Shown in pieces: positions 49,101 through 58,981 of a DNA stretch of 64,000 bases (position 1 is the first letter of the stretch; every line of letters starts with the position of its first letter). The notes under the pieces are model-generated. The model was not told the DNA's origin, did not search any database, and was given only the letters and a program-made list of their open reading frames with translations. The position numbers and the translations under genes are program-made. Source of the stretch: Colwellia echini (GTDB lineage Bacteria; Pseudomonadota; Gammaproteobacteria; Enterobacterales; Alteromonadaceae); contig NZ_PJAI02000002.1 in assembly GCF_002843355.2 (NCBI RefSeq), positions 62,001 to 126,000 on the forward strand, read 5' to 3'.

Positions 49101-51058
49101 AAATGGATATAAATTGCCAGACCACAGACTTTACCTGTATTGCTATTGGCGATATGGCGGGTGATGTGTTTGGTAACGGCATGTTGTTATCAAAACATAT
49201 TCGTTTACAAGCGGCATTTAACCATATGCATATATTTATTGACCCGACACCTGAAACGGCAAACTCTTATCTAGAGCGAAAACGCTTATTTAATTTACCT
49301 GGTTGTACTTGGGATGATTATAATAAAGCGCTTATATCAGCTGGCGGCGGTATTTTCAGTCGGCATGTAAAGTCGATTAAACTCACCCCTGAAATAAAGA
49401 AAATGTTAGGTACGCAAAAACAAACCATGGCACCTTCAGATTTGATGCAAGCATTATTGAGCATGAAAGTTGACTTACTATGGAATGGCGGAATTGGGAC
49501 TTATGTTAAGGGCTCAAAAGAAACTCACTTAGAGGTAGGTGATAGAGCGAATGATGCTTTACGTATTAATGGTGCTGACTTACAGGCGAAAGTGGTAGGT
49601 GAGGGCGGAAATTTAGGATTAACACAGTTAGGACGTATTGAATACGCAGCTAATGGAGGGCGAATTAATACTGATGCAGTTGATAATGCTGGCGGTGTTG
49701 ATTGCTCAGATAATGAAGTAAATATCAAAATACTACTAAATACCTTAGTACAAAACGGTGATCTAACGGTCAAACAACGTAATAAAGTATTGTATGACAT
49801 GACCGAGGAGGTTGGCGAGATTGTTATTGAAGATTGCTATCGTCAAACCCATTCTTTATCGATTACTGCCATGCGAGGCGTTAGCCAACTAAAAGAGCAA
49901 GTTCGTTTTATACAAGAGCTAGAAAGAGCAGGTAAATTAAATCGCTCATTGGAATTTATTCCTGATGATGAAGAGATAGCGGAGAGACTAGCGCAAGGCA
50001 AAGGTTTAACTCGTCCAGAATTATCAGTACTACTTGCCTACAGCAAAATGGTATTAAAAGATGATTTAGTACACGTAGAAATCACCGATAACCCATATCA
50101 TAATCGTTTATTAATTGAAGCATTTCCTAAGCAACTGCGTGACAAATATCAAAATGAAATGCAACAGCATCCATTACGAGCAGAGCTTATTGCAACACAA
50201 CTTGCCAATAAAATTGGTAATGATATGGGCTTCAACTTTGTTTATAGAATGCAAGAAGAAACCGGCGCCAGTGTTGCTGAAATAGCAAATTGTTATACTG
50301 TAGCGAGTGCGATATTTGAGTTAGAAGAGTTTTGGCATAAAATTGAAGTGTTAGATAATAAAATTTCTACTGCAATTCAAACTGAAATGTTATTTCAATA
50401 TCGCCGAACAATTAGACGTGTTACGCGTTGGTTCTTGCGTCATCGAAATAAAACTATTTCTCTTGCTGAGTCAATTGAATTATACAAGCCAACTTTTGCT
50501 ATATTAGCTACTCAATTAGCAGACTTTATGATTACAAAAGAAACTGAAGCATTAGCTCGTGTTGCTACTGACCTAATGAATGAAGGAGTTCCTCAAGAAA
50601 TTGCTACACGTTTATCACAGTTAAGTACTTTATTTTCTACCATGGATATTGCCGAAGTTACCCGGGAAAATAATTGTACCGTGGAGCAAGCGGCAAGCTT
50701 ATATTTTAAATTAGGTTCACGCTTAGAGTTACATTGGTTCTTAGACCAAATAACTCGCCAACCAGTAGCAAACCATTGGCAAGCATTGGCTAGGGCATCG
50801 TTTAGAGAAGAATTAGATTGGCAACAGCGCTCGTTAACATCGGTTGTTTTACGCTGTCAACGTGATGTAGTGGTTGCGGATTTAGGTCAATTGATTAGTG
50901 ATTGGATTATAACCAACAAACAACCACTCGATCGTTGGAAACATATTTTAGCTGATTTTAAAATTGGACAGTCACACGACTTTGCTAAGTTCTCAGTAGC
51001 ATTACGAGAATTAATGTTATTAAGTTTAAACTGCCAACCAGTTGAAGCAAAAAAATAA
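46190..51058 (+). CDS. gdhB: NAD-specific glutamate dehydrogenase (large, GdhB type)
   Basis: 1622 residues, the size of the 180 kDa class. A long N-terminal region with ACT-like segments precedes a central catalytic domain (about 740-1250) with [50 protein letters not shown] (catalytic-region lysine K852). The NAD-binding half includes [16 protein letters not shown] and [19 protein letters not shown], and a long helical C-terminus follows. It catabolically converts glutamate to 2-oxoglutarate and ammonia. The ATG has AAGGAAAAGGA upstream. It appears monocistronic. Confidence 0.96.
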   Translation: [1622 protein letters not shown]

Positions 51059-51140
51059 CCGAAAAGGCGGCAATAAATAACTCAGTTATTTTAATCAAAG
51101 TAAGTTGGTATTATATTGTAATACTAGTGTTTACTGGTAA

Positions 51141-51165
51141 AATCCTCGCATAGCGGGGATTTTTT
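51141..51165 (+). terminator. gdhB terminator
   Basis: AATCCTCGC / GCGGGGATT stem (one G-T pair) with a run of T. Confidence 0.88.
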
Positions 51166-51190
51166 AAATTTACTTCCGCATAAATTCAAC

Positions 51191-51325
51191 TTATACCAAA
51201 TGAATTAAAAATTTGTTCAAAATTCAATAAGGATAAACATTCAAGTTCAAGCCAAGTGATATTGCAATAGTTACCTATTGAGATTGCTCACAACGCAGAA
51301 CCTGATTATTTATACCATTTGAAGA
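51191..51325. repeat. possible remnant of a dispersed non-coding repeat
   Basis: The segment opens with CTTATACCAAATGAATTAAA and closes with TTATACCATTTGAAG. Sequences of this look are common as dispersed intergenic repeats in marine gammaproteobacteria, but here the ends are not a proper inverted pair. No gene is seen in the 319 bp gap. Confidence 0.3.
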
Positions 51326-51377
51326 TGATTGATTTATTATTTAAATTGGTTTCTACCTATTAAAATACCGAGGCATT

Positions 51378-52388
51378 ATGTTTTATCCAGCCATTCGTAA
51401 AGTACTTTTTCAATTTGATCCTGAAGCCATCCATGAGCTAACCATTAAAGGCTTAAAAAATACAGGCAAGTCACCACTGAACCTTTTTTATAAGCAACAG
51501 GTTCAAAATAAACCGGTAACAGTTATGGGTATTGATTTTCCTAATCCAGTTGGTTTAGCAGCAGGACTTGATAAAAACGGTGAATGTATAAACGCTTTTG
51601 CGGCAATGGGCTTTGGATTTGTGGAAATAGGTACTATTACGCCGCGTCCACAACCGGGAAATGACAAACCTCGTATATTTAGGTTACCGAAAGCAAATGC
51701 AGTAATTAATCGCATGGGCTTTAATAATAAAGGTGTAGATTACTTAGTTTCACAAGTACAAGCGGCTAACTTTAAAGGTATTTTAGGCATAAATATAGGT
51801 AAGAACAAAGACACCCCAGAAGAAAATGCTAAAGATGATTATCTACATTGTATGCGTAAAGTTTATAATTTAGCGACCTATATTACGGTTAATATATCTT
51901 CGCCAAATACACCAGGTTTACGTTCATTACAATATGGTGATGCATTAAACGATTTATTGTCGGCGCTAAAAGCAGAGCAAAAAATATTAACCGAACAATA
52001 TGGAAAATATATTCCGCTTGCCGTTAAAATTGCCCCAGACTTAAATGAAGAGGAAGTTAAGTCTATTGCTAAATCGTTAATTGATAATCAAATTGACGGT
52101 GTTATTGCGACCAATACCACACTTTCTCGTGAAGGCGTGGAAGGTCTTGAATTTGCAAATGAGCAAGGTGGTTTAAGCGGCGAACCTGTTAAAGATAAAA
52201 GCACACAAGTTATCAAGTTATTAAGTGCCGCACTTGATAAAAAGTTACCAATAATTGGCGTTGGCGGTATAGCATCGAGTGCTGATGCTAATGAGAAAAT
52301 TTTAGCTGGCGCAAGTTTAGTGCAAGTTTATACTGGTTTTATATACCAAGGGCCACCATTAATTAAAACAATTGTTAACGGCTTATAA
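51378..52388 (+). CDS. pyrD: dihydroorotate dehydrogenase (quinone), class 2
   Basis: 336 residues, as in E. coli. The N-terminal helices ([26 protein letters not shown]) mediate membrane association. FMN and substrate motifs: [37 protein letters not shown], the catalytic-loop [14 protein letters not shown] with S175, and [28 protein letters not shown]. It oxidises dihydroorotate to orotate in pyrimidine synthesis, with quinone as acceptor. It stands alone on plus. Confidence 0.97.
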   Translation: MFYPAIRKVLFQFDPEAIHELTIKGLKNTGKSPLNLFYKQQVQNKPVTVMGIDFPNPVGLAAGLDKNGECINAFAAMGFGFVEIGTITPRPQPGNDKPRIFRLPKANAVINRMGFNNKGVDYLVSQVQAANFKGILGINIGKNKDTPEENAKDDYLHCMRKVYNLATYITVNISSPNTPGLRSLQYGDALNDLLSALKAEQKILTEQYGKYIPLAVKIAPDLNEEEVKSIAKSLIDNQIDGVIATNTTLSREGVEGLEFANEQGGLSGEPVKDKSTQVIKLLSAALDKKLPIIGVGGIASSADANEKILAGASLVQVYTGFIYQGPPLIKTIVNGL

Positions 52389-52531
52389 GAGAATGACTGT
52401 ATTTTTTGTTTATAATACGATAAGTTAGGGGGAAGTAGTGATTTGACAGTAGTTGATATTACTGTAATTTGTCCTTAACCTGAAAACCGTGCTAGCGGTA
52501 TAAATCATAACTATCACAAGAGAGAAATTAA

Positions 52532-53011
52532 ATGAGAGCGATTAAAAAAAGTGTTTTAGCGTTATCTGTTTTAACAAGTTTAGTGGTAGCAACCTCGAGT
52601 GTTGCACAACCCGCTAACTCTCAAAAACAAGCAGAATCAGCAACTGAATTACGTCAATCTATATTTAAACTACTAGGTAGTAATATGGGGGCTCTAGGCG
52701 CAATGGCTAAAGGAAAAATTCCACTAGATGCTGCAGTTGTTGAAACAAATTCAACACGAATTAATCAACTTTCATTAATGATTGCTGATTATACACGCGT
52801 TGATACATCAAAGTTTGATGTTAAAACTGAAGCGTTAGCTAAAATTTGGCAAGAGCCAGAGCATTTTAGCAAAGATATAAACAATTTAACCGTTGCATCA
52901 TCAGCGCTAATGGTAGCTGCAAAATCTGGTGACGAAGGTGCCATTAAAAAAGCGATTGGCGGCGTAGGTAAAACATGCGGCGGTTGTCATGATGACTTTA
53001 AGAAAGATTAA
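52532..53011 (+). CDS. cytochrome c' (class II cytochrome c)
   Basis: 159 residues. Signal peptide (cleavage near SSVAQPA at about 26), a four-helix bundle, and a C-terminal haem site CGGCH (C149, C152, H153) close to the end, as in class II cytochromes c. Periplasmic; members bind NO or CO or pass electrons, often with a cytochrome b561 encoded nearby. One lies at 55702, three genes on, on the other strand. RBS AAGAGAG precedes the ATG. Confidence 0.92.
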   Translation: MRAIKKSVLALSVLTSLVVATSSVAQPANSQKQAESATELRQSIFKLLGSNMGALGAMAKGKIPLDAAVVETNSTRINQLSLMIADYTRVDTSKFDVKTEALAKIWQEPEHFSKDINNLTVASSALMVAAKSGDEGAIKKAIGGVGKTCGGCHDDFKKD

Positions 53012-53107
53012 GTGAAGTCGTATTGAAAAATATATTTATTGGCTAGAATAATCTGGCTATAAATTATAGAAGTAAGCATTTGTTAACAACATATAGGGAT
53101 TTTTATT

Positions 53108-53599
53108 ATGAAAAAATTATTAATTACATCAACATTTTTAGCTGCGTCAACGTTATCAACATCTGTTTTAGCTGTTGCTCCTGGTAGTGCCACATGTGGT
53201 TGGGGTAATTTACTTTTTGAAGGACAGTCAGGTACACCAAGTCACGTACTTGCTGCAACAACCAATACTTCAACAGGTAATAATACTTTTGGTATGACAT
53301 TTGGTACTAACGGTTGTTCAACTGACGGTACACTAACTTACGGCGGTAAAAAAATGATCGACGTAAGTATGATTATGGATGAATTCAGCGAAGATGTAGC
53401 GCGAGGTAATGGTGAAGCTATTACAGCTGTAGCCGTTTCTTTGGGTGTATCAGAAGAAGATCGCCCTTTATTTAAATCTACGCTTCATAACAACTTTAAT
53501 ACATTATTCCCATCTGAAAATGCTACAACTGAACAAGTAGTTACTTCAATGTTCACTTTAATGAAAAATGATTCAACTTTAGTTAAATATACTGTTTAG
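53108..53599 (+). CDS. DUF3015 family protein
   Basis: 163 residues. Signal peptide (MKKLLITSTFLAASTLSTSVLA, 22) and the family pattern CGWGNLLFEGQSGTPSHVLAATTNTSTGNNTFGMTFGTNGC, with two cysteines likely paired in the periplasm, then EFSEDVARGNGEAITAVAVSLGV. Function unknown. A DUF4105 gene follows after a terminator; the two families tend to be neighbours. Confidence 0.88.
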   Translation: MKKLLITSTFLAASTLSTSVLAVAPGSATCGWGNLLFEGQSGTPSHVLAATTNTSTGNNTFGMTFGTNGCSTDGTLTYGGKKMIDVSMIMDEFSEDVARGNGEAITAVAVSLGVSEEDRPLFKSTLHNNFNTLFPSENATTEQVVTSMFTLMKNDSTLVKYTV

Positions 53600-53620
53600 T
53601 TTTTATTTTTATTAAAGATA

Positions 53621-53647
53621 AAGGCTACTTTAACAGTAGCCTTTTTT
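53621..53647 (+). terminator. terminator after the DUF3015 gene
   Basis: AAGGCTACT / AGTAGCCTT stem with a T tract. Confidence 0.9.
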
Positions 53648-53702
53648 AATTCTCCACATTTTGTTTAGCCAACCTAGTTCAGTATTTACTCCCCCATAAC
53701 TT

Positions 53703-55571
53703 ATGAAATCAAACATACCTAATTTATCAATAACATTAATTATTTTAATGTTATTGACACCTGTTAAAGCTTATTCAGAGCAATATGAAACTATTACACA
53801 GTTATCTAAATCTGAAGAATGGCGAGGCTTATTACATATTGATGTGGAATCATCAGACAGTGCATTAAAGAGTTATGTTGATGACAGCAAATTTTTCCTA
53901 TCTGCAGATGGTTCAACAAATCCAAGAAGTGAATTGTTAGCAACCATTAAGGCGTTAAAAAGTAATGGCAAAACCCAATGTAGGTATCCGGCGAGAACAT
54001 TATTTTTATTTTCTCGAATTGAAAACCTTAAACAAGAAGTTACTCCTTTCGAGTGCAAAGATTACCTGGATTGGCGTTCGACTTTAAATACAACCAGTGT
54101 AGTGTTGGTATTCGCCTCGGCACAATTAAACAGCCCATCCTCTATGTATGGGCATACTTTTTTACGTTTTGATCCTGAAAATGTTGAGCAAGGATCTACT
54201 TATTTATCTTACGCACTTAATTTTGGTGCAACGGTTACTGAAGGGGATAACGGCTTTTTATATGCCGCCAAAGGTTTAACTGGTGGTTATCCCGGACAAT
54301 TTGCAGCAAACCCATATTTTGAAAAAATTAAAGAATACAGTCGTCTTGAGAATCGTGATCTATGGGAGTACAAGTTAAATTTAACAGCAGATGAAATAAA
54401 CATGATGCTGGCGCATATTTGGGAGTTGCAAGGGATAAACTTTGATTATTATTTCTTTGATGAAAACTGTTCATTTCGTTTACTGGAATTACTTGATGTA
54501 GCAAGACCAGGCTTAGGCTTGGCAAATCATTTTCCTGTTACTGCAATGCCATTAGATACAGTACGCGTGGTTGAACAAGTTAATTTAGTTTCGAGTGTTT
54601 ATTATAGAGCGTCTGTGTTAACCGAGTTAAAAGCACAATTAGCGATGTTAACTAACGACGAAAAGAATTTAGCGCTTGCCTTGTCTGAAGATATAAAGGT
54701 ATTAGATAGTCCTGAGTTTATTAAATTAACGACTAAACAACAGCAATTGATTTTAGATAGCGCCTATCGATATTTACGTTATCAAAATACTTTCAATGGC
54801 AGAGCTAAGGACACGACACGCAGAAGCTTTTTATTACTACGCCGCTTAAATGAAAATCCGTCGGAGTTGATTATCCCTATTGATGTCCCTGTAAGGCCTG
54901 ATCTTGGTCATAAAACGACAATGGTAGGTGCAAGTATAGGTGAAACGCAAGACACTCCTTTTATAGAGTTCCAATACCGAGGAAGTTATCATGATTTATT
55001 AGACCCTATGCCAGGTTATTACGAAGGTATGTCACTAAATATGGTTAATGTGATGATTAGGGCATATAAGGGAGGGGATATAGAGTTAGCAAAACTTGAG
55101 CTACTTGATATAACCTCGCTGTCTGCTAGAGATCGTTTTTTCTCTCCTTGGTCTTGGCAAGCGAATATCAGCCTAGAGCAACAATGGACTATAGATAAAA
55201 ATGTACTTGTAACTCAAGGCTCAGGTGGTGGCGGTGTAAGCTATCAGCCTTTAGATAACAGTTACTTATTTTTAATGGTCACAGGAAGGTTAGAGTTTAA
55301 TCGTAAATTTGATCATTATGCTGCAATAGCACCTGGTCTACATGCAGGATTTTTATATTATTGGCCAAAAACCACATTACTGATTGAAGCTGAGCAATAT
55401 CAATTTTTATTTGATCAAACTAAACGTAGTCGCGTAAGTTTACAACAAAGCTTACAAATAGGTGTTAATGATAGCATACGTTTTTCTGCTGACTTTTATC
55501 ATATTGACACACAAGACAATGTAAATAATGCTTTTCAAGAGTTAAAGCTTGAATATCGCCATTACTTTTAA
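53703..55571 (+). CDS. DUF4105 (Lnb N-terminal periplasmic domain) protein
   Basis: 622 residues. Signal peptide (about 1-25), then the DUF4105 domain with VLVFASAQLNSPSSMYGHTFLRFDP and YYFFDENCSFRLLELLDVARPG; these conserved His and Cys segments suggest a cysteine-peptidase-like fold, which is inference. The C-terminal part, from about 400, is rich in alternating strands ending FQELKLEYRHYF, compatible with an outer-membrane or beta-rich domain. Likely envelope-located; activity unknown. It shares its locus with DUF3015. Confidence 0.85.
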   Translation: MKSNIPNLSITLIILMLLTPVKAYSEQYETITQLSKSEEWRGLLHIDVESSDSALKSYVDDSKFFLSADGSTNPRSELLATIKALKSNGKTQCRYPARTLFLFSRIENLKQEVTPFECKDYLDWRSTLNTTSVVLVFASAQLNSPSSMYGHTFLRFDPENVEQGSTYLSYALNFGATVTEGDNGFLYAAKGLTGGYPGQFAANPYFEKIKEYSRLENRDLWEYKLNLTADEINMMLAHIWELQGINFDYYFFDENCSFRLLELLDVARPGLGLANHFPVTAMPLDTVRVVEQVNLVSSVYYRASVLTELKAQLAMLTNDEKNLALALSEDIKVLDSPEFIKLTTKQQQLILDSAYRYLRYQNTFNGRAKDTTRRSFLLLRRLNENPSELIIPIDVPVRPDLGHKTTMVGASIGETQDTPFIEFQYRGSYHDLLDPMPGYYEGMSLNMVNVMIRAYKGGDIELAKLELLDITSLSARDRFFSPWSWQANISLEQQWTIDKNVLVTQGSGGGGVSYQPLDNSYLFLMVTGRLEFNRKFDHYAAIAPGLHAGFLYYWPKTTLLIEAEQYQFLFDQTKRSRVSLQQSLQIGVNDSIRFSADFYHIDTQDNVNNAFQELKLEYRHYF

Positions 55572-55630
55572 GTGATTGATTCTGGGTATTGAGTGTCTAA
55601 ATAATACCCGAGTCATAATAAGTAAAACAT

Positions 55631-55674
55631 CACTCTTGAATTTAATAATAGTTGGTATTTAAAATTCAAGAGTG
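55631..55674. terminator. bidirectional hairpin between convergent genes
   Basis: CACTCTTGAATTT (55631-55643) and AAATTCAAGAGTG (55662-55674) form a perfect 13 bp stem between the DUF4105 and cytochrome b561 stops. T tracts are weak. Confidence 0.6.
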
Positions 55675-55701
55675 ACTCAGTTACCAAGGGCTGAATGAGG
55701 T

Positions 55702-56388
55702 TTAATAAAAATATTCTTCAACAACAGGGGCATTGATAATCACTAACCAATAAACAAAAGCGGCGCATATTATTGCAACTATTACTGCCAGTAGTAATTT
55801 TGAATTAGGAATTGCATCTGAATCTTTAATTTCTGGATCGGTTTTATTACCAGTTATCATAGGCAGCACTAAATTTTGTTTTTTAACTAGCCCATAATAA
55901 GTGATAGCTGAAATATGTAATACAATCGCACCAATCATAACATTAAAACTGTTGTGGTGAATAAAGCTCATCACTTTCTCTAATTCATTACTGATACTAC
56001 CGTAGTATGGTCCAGATGAAAAAACATCATCATTGATAAATAAGCCACTGACCGCTTGTAGAGTAATTAACACTATCATCAAAATAACCATTAAAGCCCC
56101 TAAAGGGTTATGCCCAACTATCGGTTTATCGTGATCTGAATGTTTAAGATAGGCGATTAACTTTTTCGGTGAGGGTATGAATTGGGAAAACCTGGCATGT
56201 TTAGGGCCAATAAATCCCCATAGCACGCGAAATACGAGTAAACCTAAAGCCACGTAGCCTAATTGGATATGTAGACCAATATAGTCATCTTTATTTTCTG
56301 CGGTGTACCAAGAGCCTAGAATAGTAAGAGCAAAGCTCCAATGAAATATTCGTAAGGGTAAATCCCAGATAAGATGTTTTTTTGTCAT
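55702..56388 (-). CDS. cytochrome b561 / Ni-Fe hydrogenase-type cytochrome b
   Basis: 228 residues with about five hydrophobic helices. Candidate haem-ligand histidines lie in the membrane helices (IFHWSFALTI, DYIGLHIQLGYVALGLLVFRVLWGFIGPKHARF, HHNSFNVMIGAIVLHISAITYY). The pattern WDLPLRIFHW is typical of this class. Inner-membrane di-haem electron carrier, plausibly a partner for the periplasmic cytochrome c' at 52532. It is the only gene in its transcript. Confidence 0.88.
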   Translation of the reverse strand: MTKKHLIWDLPLRIFHWSFALTILGSWYTAENKDDYIGLHIQLGYVALGLLVFRVLWGFIGPKHARFSQFIPSPKKLIAYLKHSDHDKPIVGHNPLGALMVILMIVLITLQAVSGLFINDDVFSSGPYYGSISNELEKVMSFIHHNSFNVMIGAIVLHISAITYYGLVKKQNLVLPMITGNKTDPEIKDSDAIPNSKLLLAVIVAIICAAFVYWLVIINAPVVEEYFY

Positions 56389-56457
56389 AAGTTAACCTGT
56401 TAGAATGAATATAAATTATTGTGAGTTGGTGAACTGAATATTATAGTGTTAGAAATA

Positions 56458-56489
56458 AAAAGACCAGAGGCTATAACCTCTGGTCTTTA
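56458..56489 (-). terminator. pykA terminator
   Basis: Stem AAAGACCAGAGG / CCTCTGGTCTTT; read on minus it is followed by TTTTTATTTC. It lies after the pykA stop. Confidence 0.9.
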
Positions 56490-56605
56490 GGTAAATATTC
56501 AGGATAGAAGCAATATTTTTTATAACTTTTGTATAGATAATTACTATCTAATTATACCGTTATTGCTAGTGTGAATATTAGCTATAACATGCATAAATTA
56601 TAAAG

Positions 56606-58057
56606 TTACTTAAGGTGATCTTCACTCACAACTAACACTTTTAATGTGTTAGATGCGCCAATTATTTCCATCAAATCACCGTGTGTTAACATTATTTTAT
56701 CGCCAACAGTTAGGTTAATTTTATGCTTCAATTCTTGTACTATTGAATGTGATAACTTCTCAGGGTTTTTATCGATTGAATTAAATGATATCGGATACAC
56801 ACCACGATATATTGCACTAGTATTAAGAGTTTTTTCATGACGTGAAAGGGCAAAAATAGGTAAACCTGAAGTAATACGTGACATAAGTTTACAGGTTTCG
56901 CCTGATTCGGTTAACGCCACAATTGCTTTAACGCCCTGTAAATGATTGGCAGCATACATAGCTGATAAAGCGATAGTTTCGGATACACCATCAAAGGTTC
57001 TGTCAAGTCTATGGCTTGATTTGTTTACCGAACGATGTTGTTCAGCACCTTTACATACATTAGCCATCGCTTTTACCGTTTCAACAGGGTATTTACCTGC
57101 AGCAGTTTCAGCAGATAACATTACCGCATCAGTACCATCTAATACCGCATTTGAAACATCCATTACTTCAGCACGGGTTGGCATTGGTTGCTCAATCATG
57201 GTTTCCATCATTTGAGTAGCTGTGATAACAACGCGGTTAAGCTTACGAGAGCGCTCAATTATGTGCTTTTGTTTACCTACTAACGCAGCATCACCAATTT
57301 CTACACCTAAATCACCACGAGCAACCATAACAACATCGGAGGCTAATATCAGAGCATCAAGGATTTCGTCATCATTTACTGCTTCAGCGCGTTCAATTTT
57401 AGAAACCAAACTTGCATTACAACCTGCTTCCTGAGCAAGTTTACGTGCTTCATGCATATCATCAGCATTACGAGGAAATGATACAGCAAGAAAATCAACA
57501 TCAATTTTCGCCGCCAATTTAATGTCTTCTTTATCTTTTAAGGTAAGAGCGGGAGCTGTTAATCCACCACCTTGACGGTTAATGCCTTTATTGTTTGATA
57601 ATGGCCCACCAACGGTTACTTCAGTAAAAACAGAAGTGTCTGAGGTTGATAACACCTTCAATTGAACACGGCCATCATCGAGTAATAAAATATCACCAGG
57701 GCCAACATCTTGTACTAATTTTTTGTAATCGATTCCAACTTTTTCTTGACAACCTTCGCCTTTTTCTAAGGTTGCATCTAATTCAAACTTGTCGCCAATG
57801 GCTAATTTTATTGGGCCATTTTTAAATGTTGAAACACGGATTTTAGGGCCTTGTAAATCGCCTAAAATACCAACATAAATGCCAAGCTCTTTCGCCATTG
57901 CTCTAACATCGTTAGCTCTATCAATATGATCTTGTGGATTGCCGTGTGAAAAATTGAGTCTAACTACGTTTACACCTGCAGCTAATACGTTTTTTAGAAT
58001 TTCTTTATCGTCAGTTGCTGGGCCTAAGGTCGCAACTATTTTAGTTCTTCTAGACAT
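56606..58057 (-). CDS. pykA: pyruvate kinase (PykA type)
   Basis: 483 residues (E. coli PykA 480). The N-terminal [36 protein letters not shown], and the active-site region [37 protein letters not shown], followed by [47 protein letters not shown]. Converts phosphoenolpyruvate and ADP to pyruvate and ATP. It lies next to hexR on the same strand; a palindrome at 58101-58115 before its start is a candidate HexR site. Confidence 0.96.
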   Translation of the reverse strand: MSRRTKIVATLGPATDDKEILKNVLAAGVNVVRLNFSHGNPQDHIDRANDVRAMAKELGIYVGILGDLQGPKIRVSTFKNGPIKLAIGDKFELDATLEKGEGCQEKVGIDYKKLVQDVGPGDILLLDDGRVQLKVLSTSDTSVFTEVTVGGPLSNNKGINRQGGGLTAPALTLKDKEDIKLAAKIDVDFLAVSFPRNADDMHEARKLAQEAGCNASLVSKIERAEAVNDDEILDALILASDVVMVARGDLGVEIGDAALVGKQKHIIERSRKLNRVVITATQMMETMIEQPMPTRAEVMDVSNAVLDGTDAVMLSAETAAGKYPVETVKAMANVCKGAEQHRSVNKSSHRLDRTFDGVSETIALSAMYAANHLQGVKAIVALTESGETCKLMSRITSGLPIFALSRHEKTLNTSAIYRGVYPISFNSIDKNPEKLSHSIVQELKHKINLTVGDKIMLTHGDLMEIIGASNTLKVLVVSEDHLK

Positions 58058-58100
58058 TTGAATCCTCTTACATTTTTAAATAAAGTTTATGAATGATGGA

Positions 58101-58115
58101 TGAAATAATATTTCA
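58101..58115. promoter_or_regulatory. 15 bp palindrome before pykA, candidate HexR operator
   Basis: TGAAATAATATTTCA, a perfect TGAAAT-N3-ATTTCA palindrome 44 bp upstream of the pykA start. It differs from the classic HexR motif TGTAAT-N3-ATTACA at one symmetric position. A second palindrome of the same form is at 59122. Confidence 0.55.
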
Positions 58116-58129
58116 AACAAGGGCTTTCA

Positions 58130-58981
58130 CTACCAGTCTTTTCTATCAAAGCGTGAGCTTATTAAACTATCTTTCACTTTTTTCAGGTTATCTCTAAATT
58201 TACTACCTCGGCGTAAAGTAAAGCCTGTTGCTAATACATCAATTAAAGCTAACTGTGCAATGCGTGATGACATTGGCATATATAAGTCAGTATCTTCACT
58301 CACATCTACCGACAATATTATACTACATTCTTTAGCAAGTGGTGTACCAGTGGTGGTGATGCCTATTACTGTGGCATCGTTTTCTCTGGCTAAACTAGCT
58401 ACTTCTACTAAGGACTTAGTACGACCAGTATGAGATATAACGACAACAACATCACCTTGTCGACTATTTATAGCACTCATGCGTTGCATTAATATGTCAT
58501 CAAAGTACACCACAGGTACATTAAAACGAAAAAATTTATTCTGTGCATCATGTGCAACAATTGCTGAAGCACCTAGGCCAAAAAATGAAATTTTGTTGGC
58601 TTGCGTTAATACATCTACAGAGCGATTAATGTCATTCGAGTTTAAACTTTTACGAGCTAATTCAAGGTTAGCCATGGTCGATTCAAATATTTTAGCGGTA
58701 TATTCTTCTGCCGTATCATTTTCATCAACGTGACGATTAACATAAGGTGTACCGTTAGCTAAACTTTGCGCTAAATGTAATTTAAAATCAGGATAACCTT
58801 TTGTGTCTAAGCGGCGACAAAAACGGTTAACTGTTGGCTCACTGATATTAGCCTGCTTAGCTAAGGCTGCAATACTAGAGTGGATGACTGTATTGGGTGA
58901 AGCTAAAATAACTTCAGCTACTTTACGTTCTGATTTACTTAGCATGTCTAGTTCGTTAGTGATCTTTTCTAATATATTCAT
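58130..58981 (-). CDS. hexR: RpiR-family transcriptional regulator HexR
   Basis: 283 residues (E. coli 289). N-terminal HTH_6 domain (about 1-77: KITNELDMLSKSERKVAEVILASP, ISEPTVNRFCRRL) and a C-terminal SIS sugar-phosphate-binding domain (about 125-255: KISFFGLGASAIVAHDAQNKFFRF, VVVVISHTGRTKSLVEVASLARENDATVIGIT). HexR represses or activates central-carbon genes and releases DNA on binding 2-keto-3-deoxy-6-phosphogluconate. It is located between pykA and the zwf operon, as in Shewanella. Confidence 0.95.
   Translation of the reverse strand: MNILEKITNELDMLSKSERKVAEVILASPNTVIHSSIAALAKQANISEPTVNRFCRRLDTKGYPDFKLHLAQSLANGTPYVNRHVDENDTAEEYTAKIFESTMANLELARKSLNSNDINRSVDVLTQANKISFFGLGASAIVAHDAQNKFFRFNVPVVYFDDILMQRMSAINSRQGDVVVVISHTGRTKSLVEVASLARENDATVIGITTTGTPLAKECSIILSVDVSEDTDLYMPMSSRIAQLALIDVLATGFTLRRGSKFRDNLKKVKDSLISSRFDRKDW

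Noticed and set aside
37565-52491. Shared AACCTGAAAAC at 37565 and about 52480 as another mobile repeat pair
   Set aside because: The match is short (about 13 bp with flank) and the surrounding sequence does not align.
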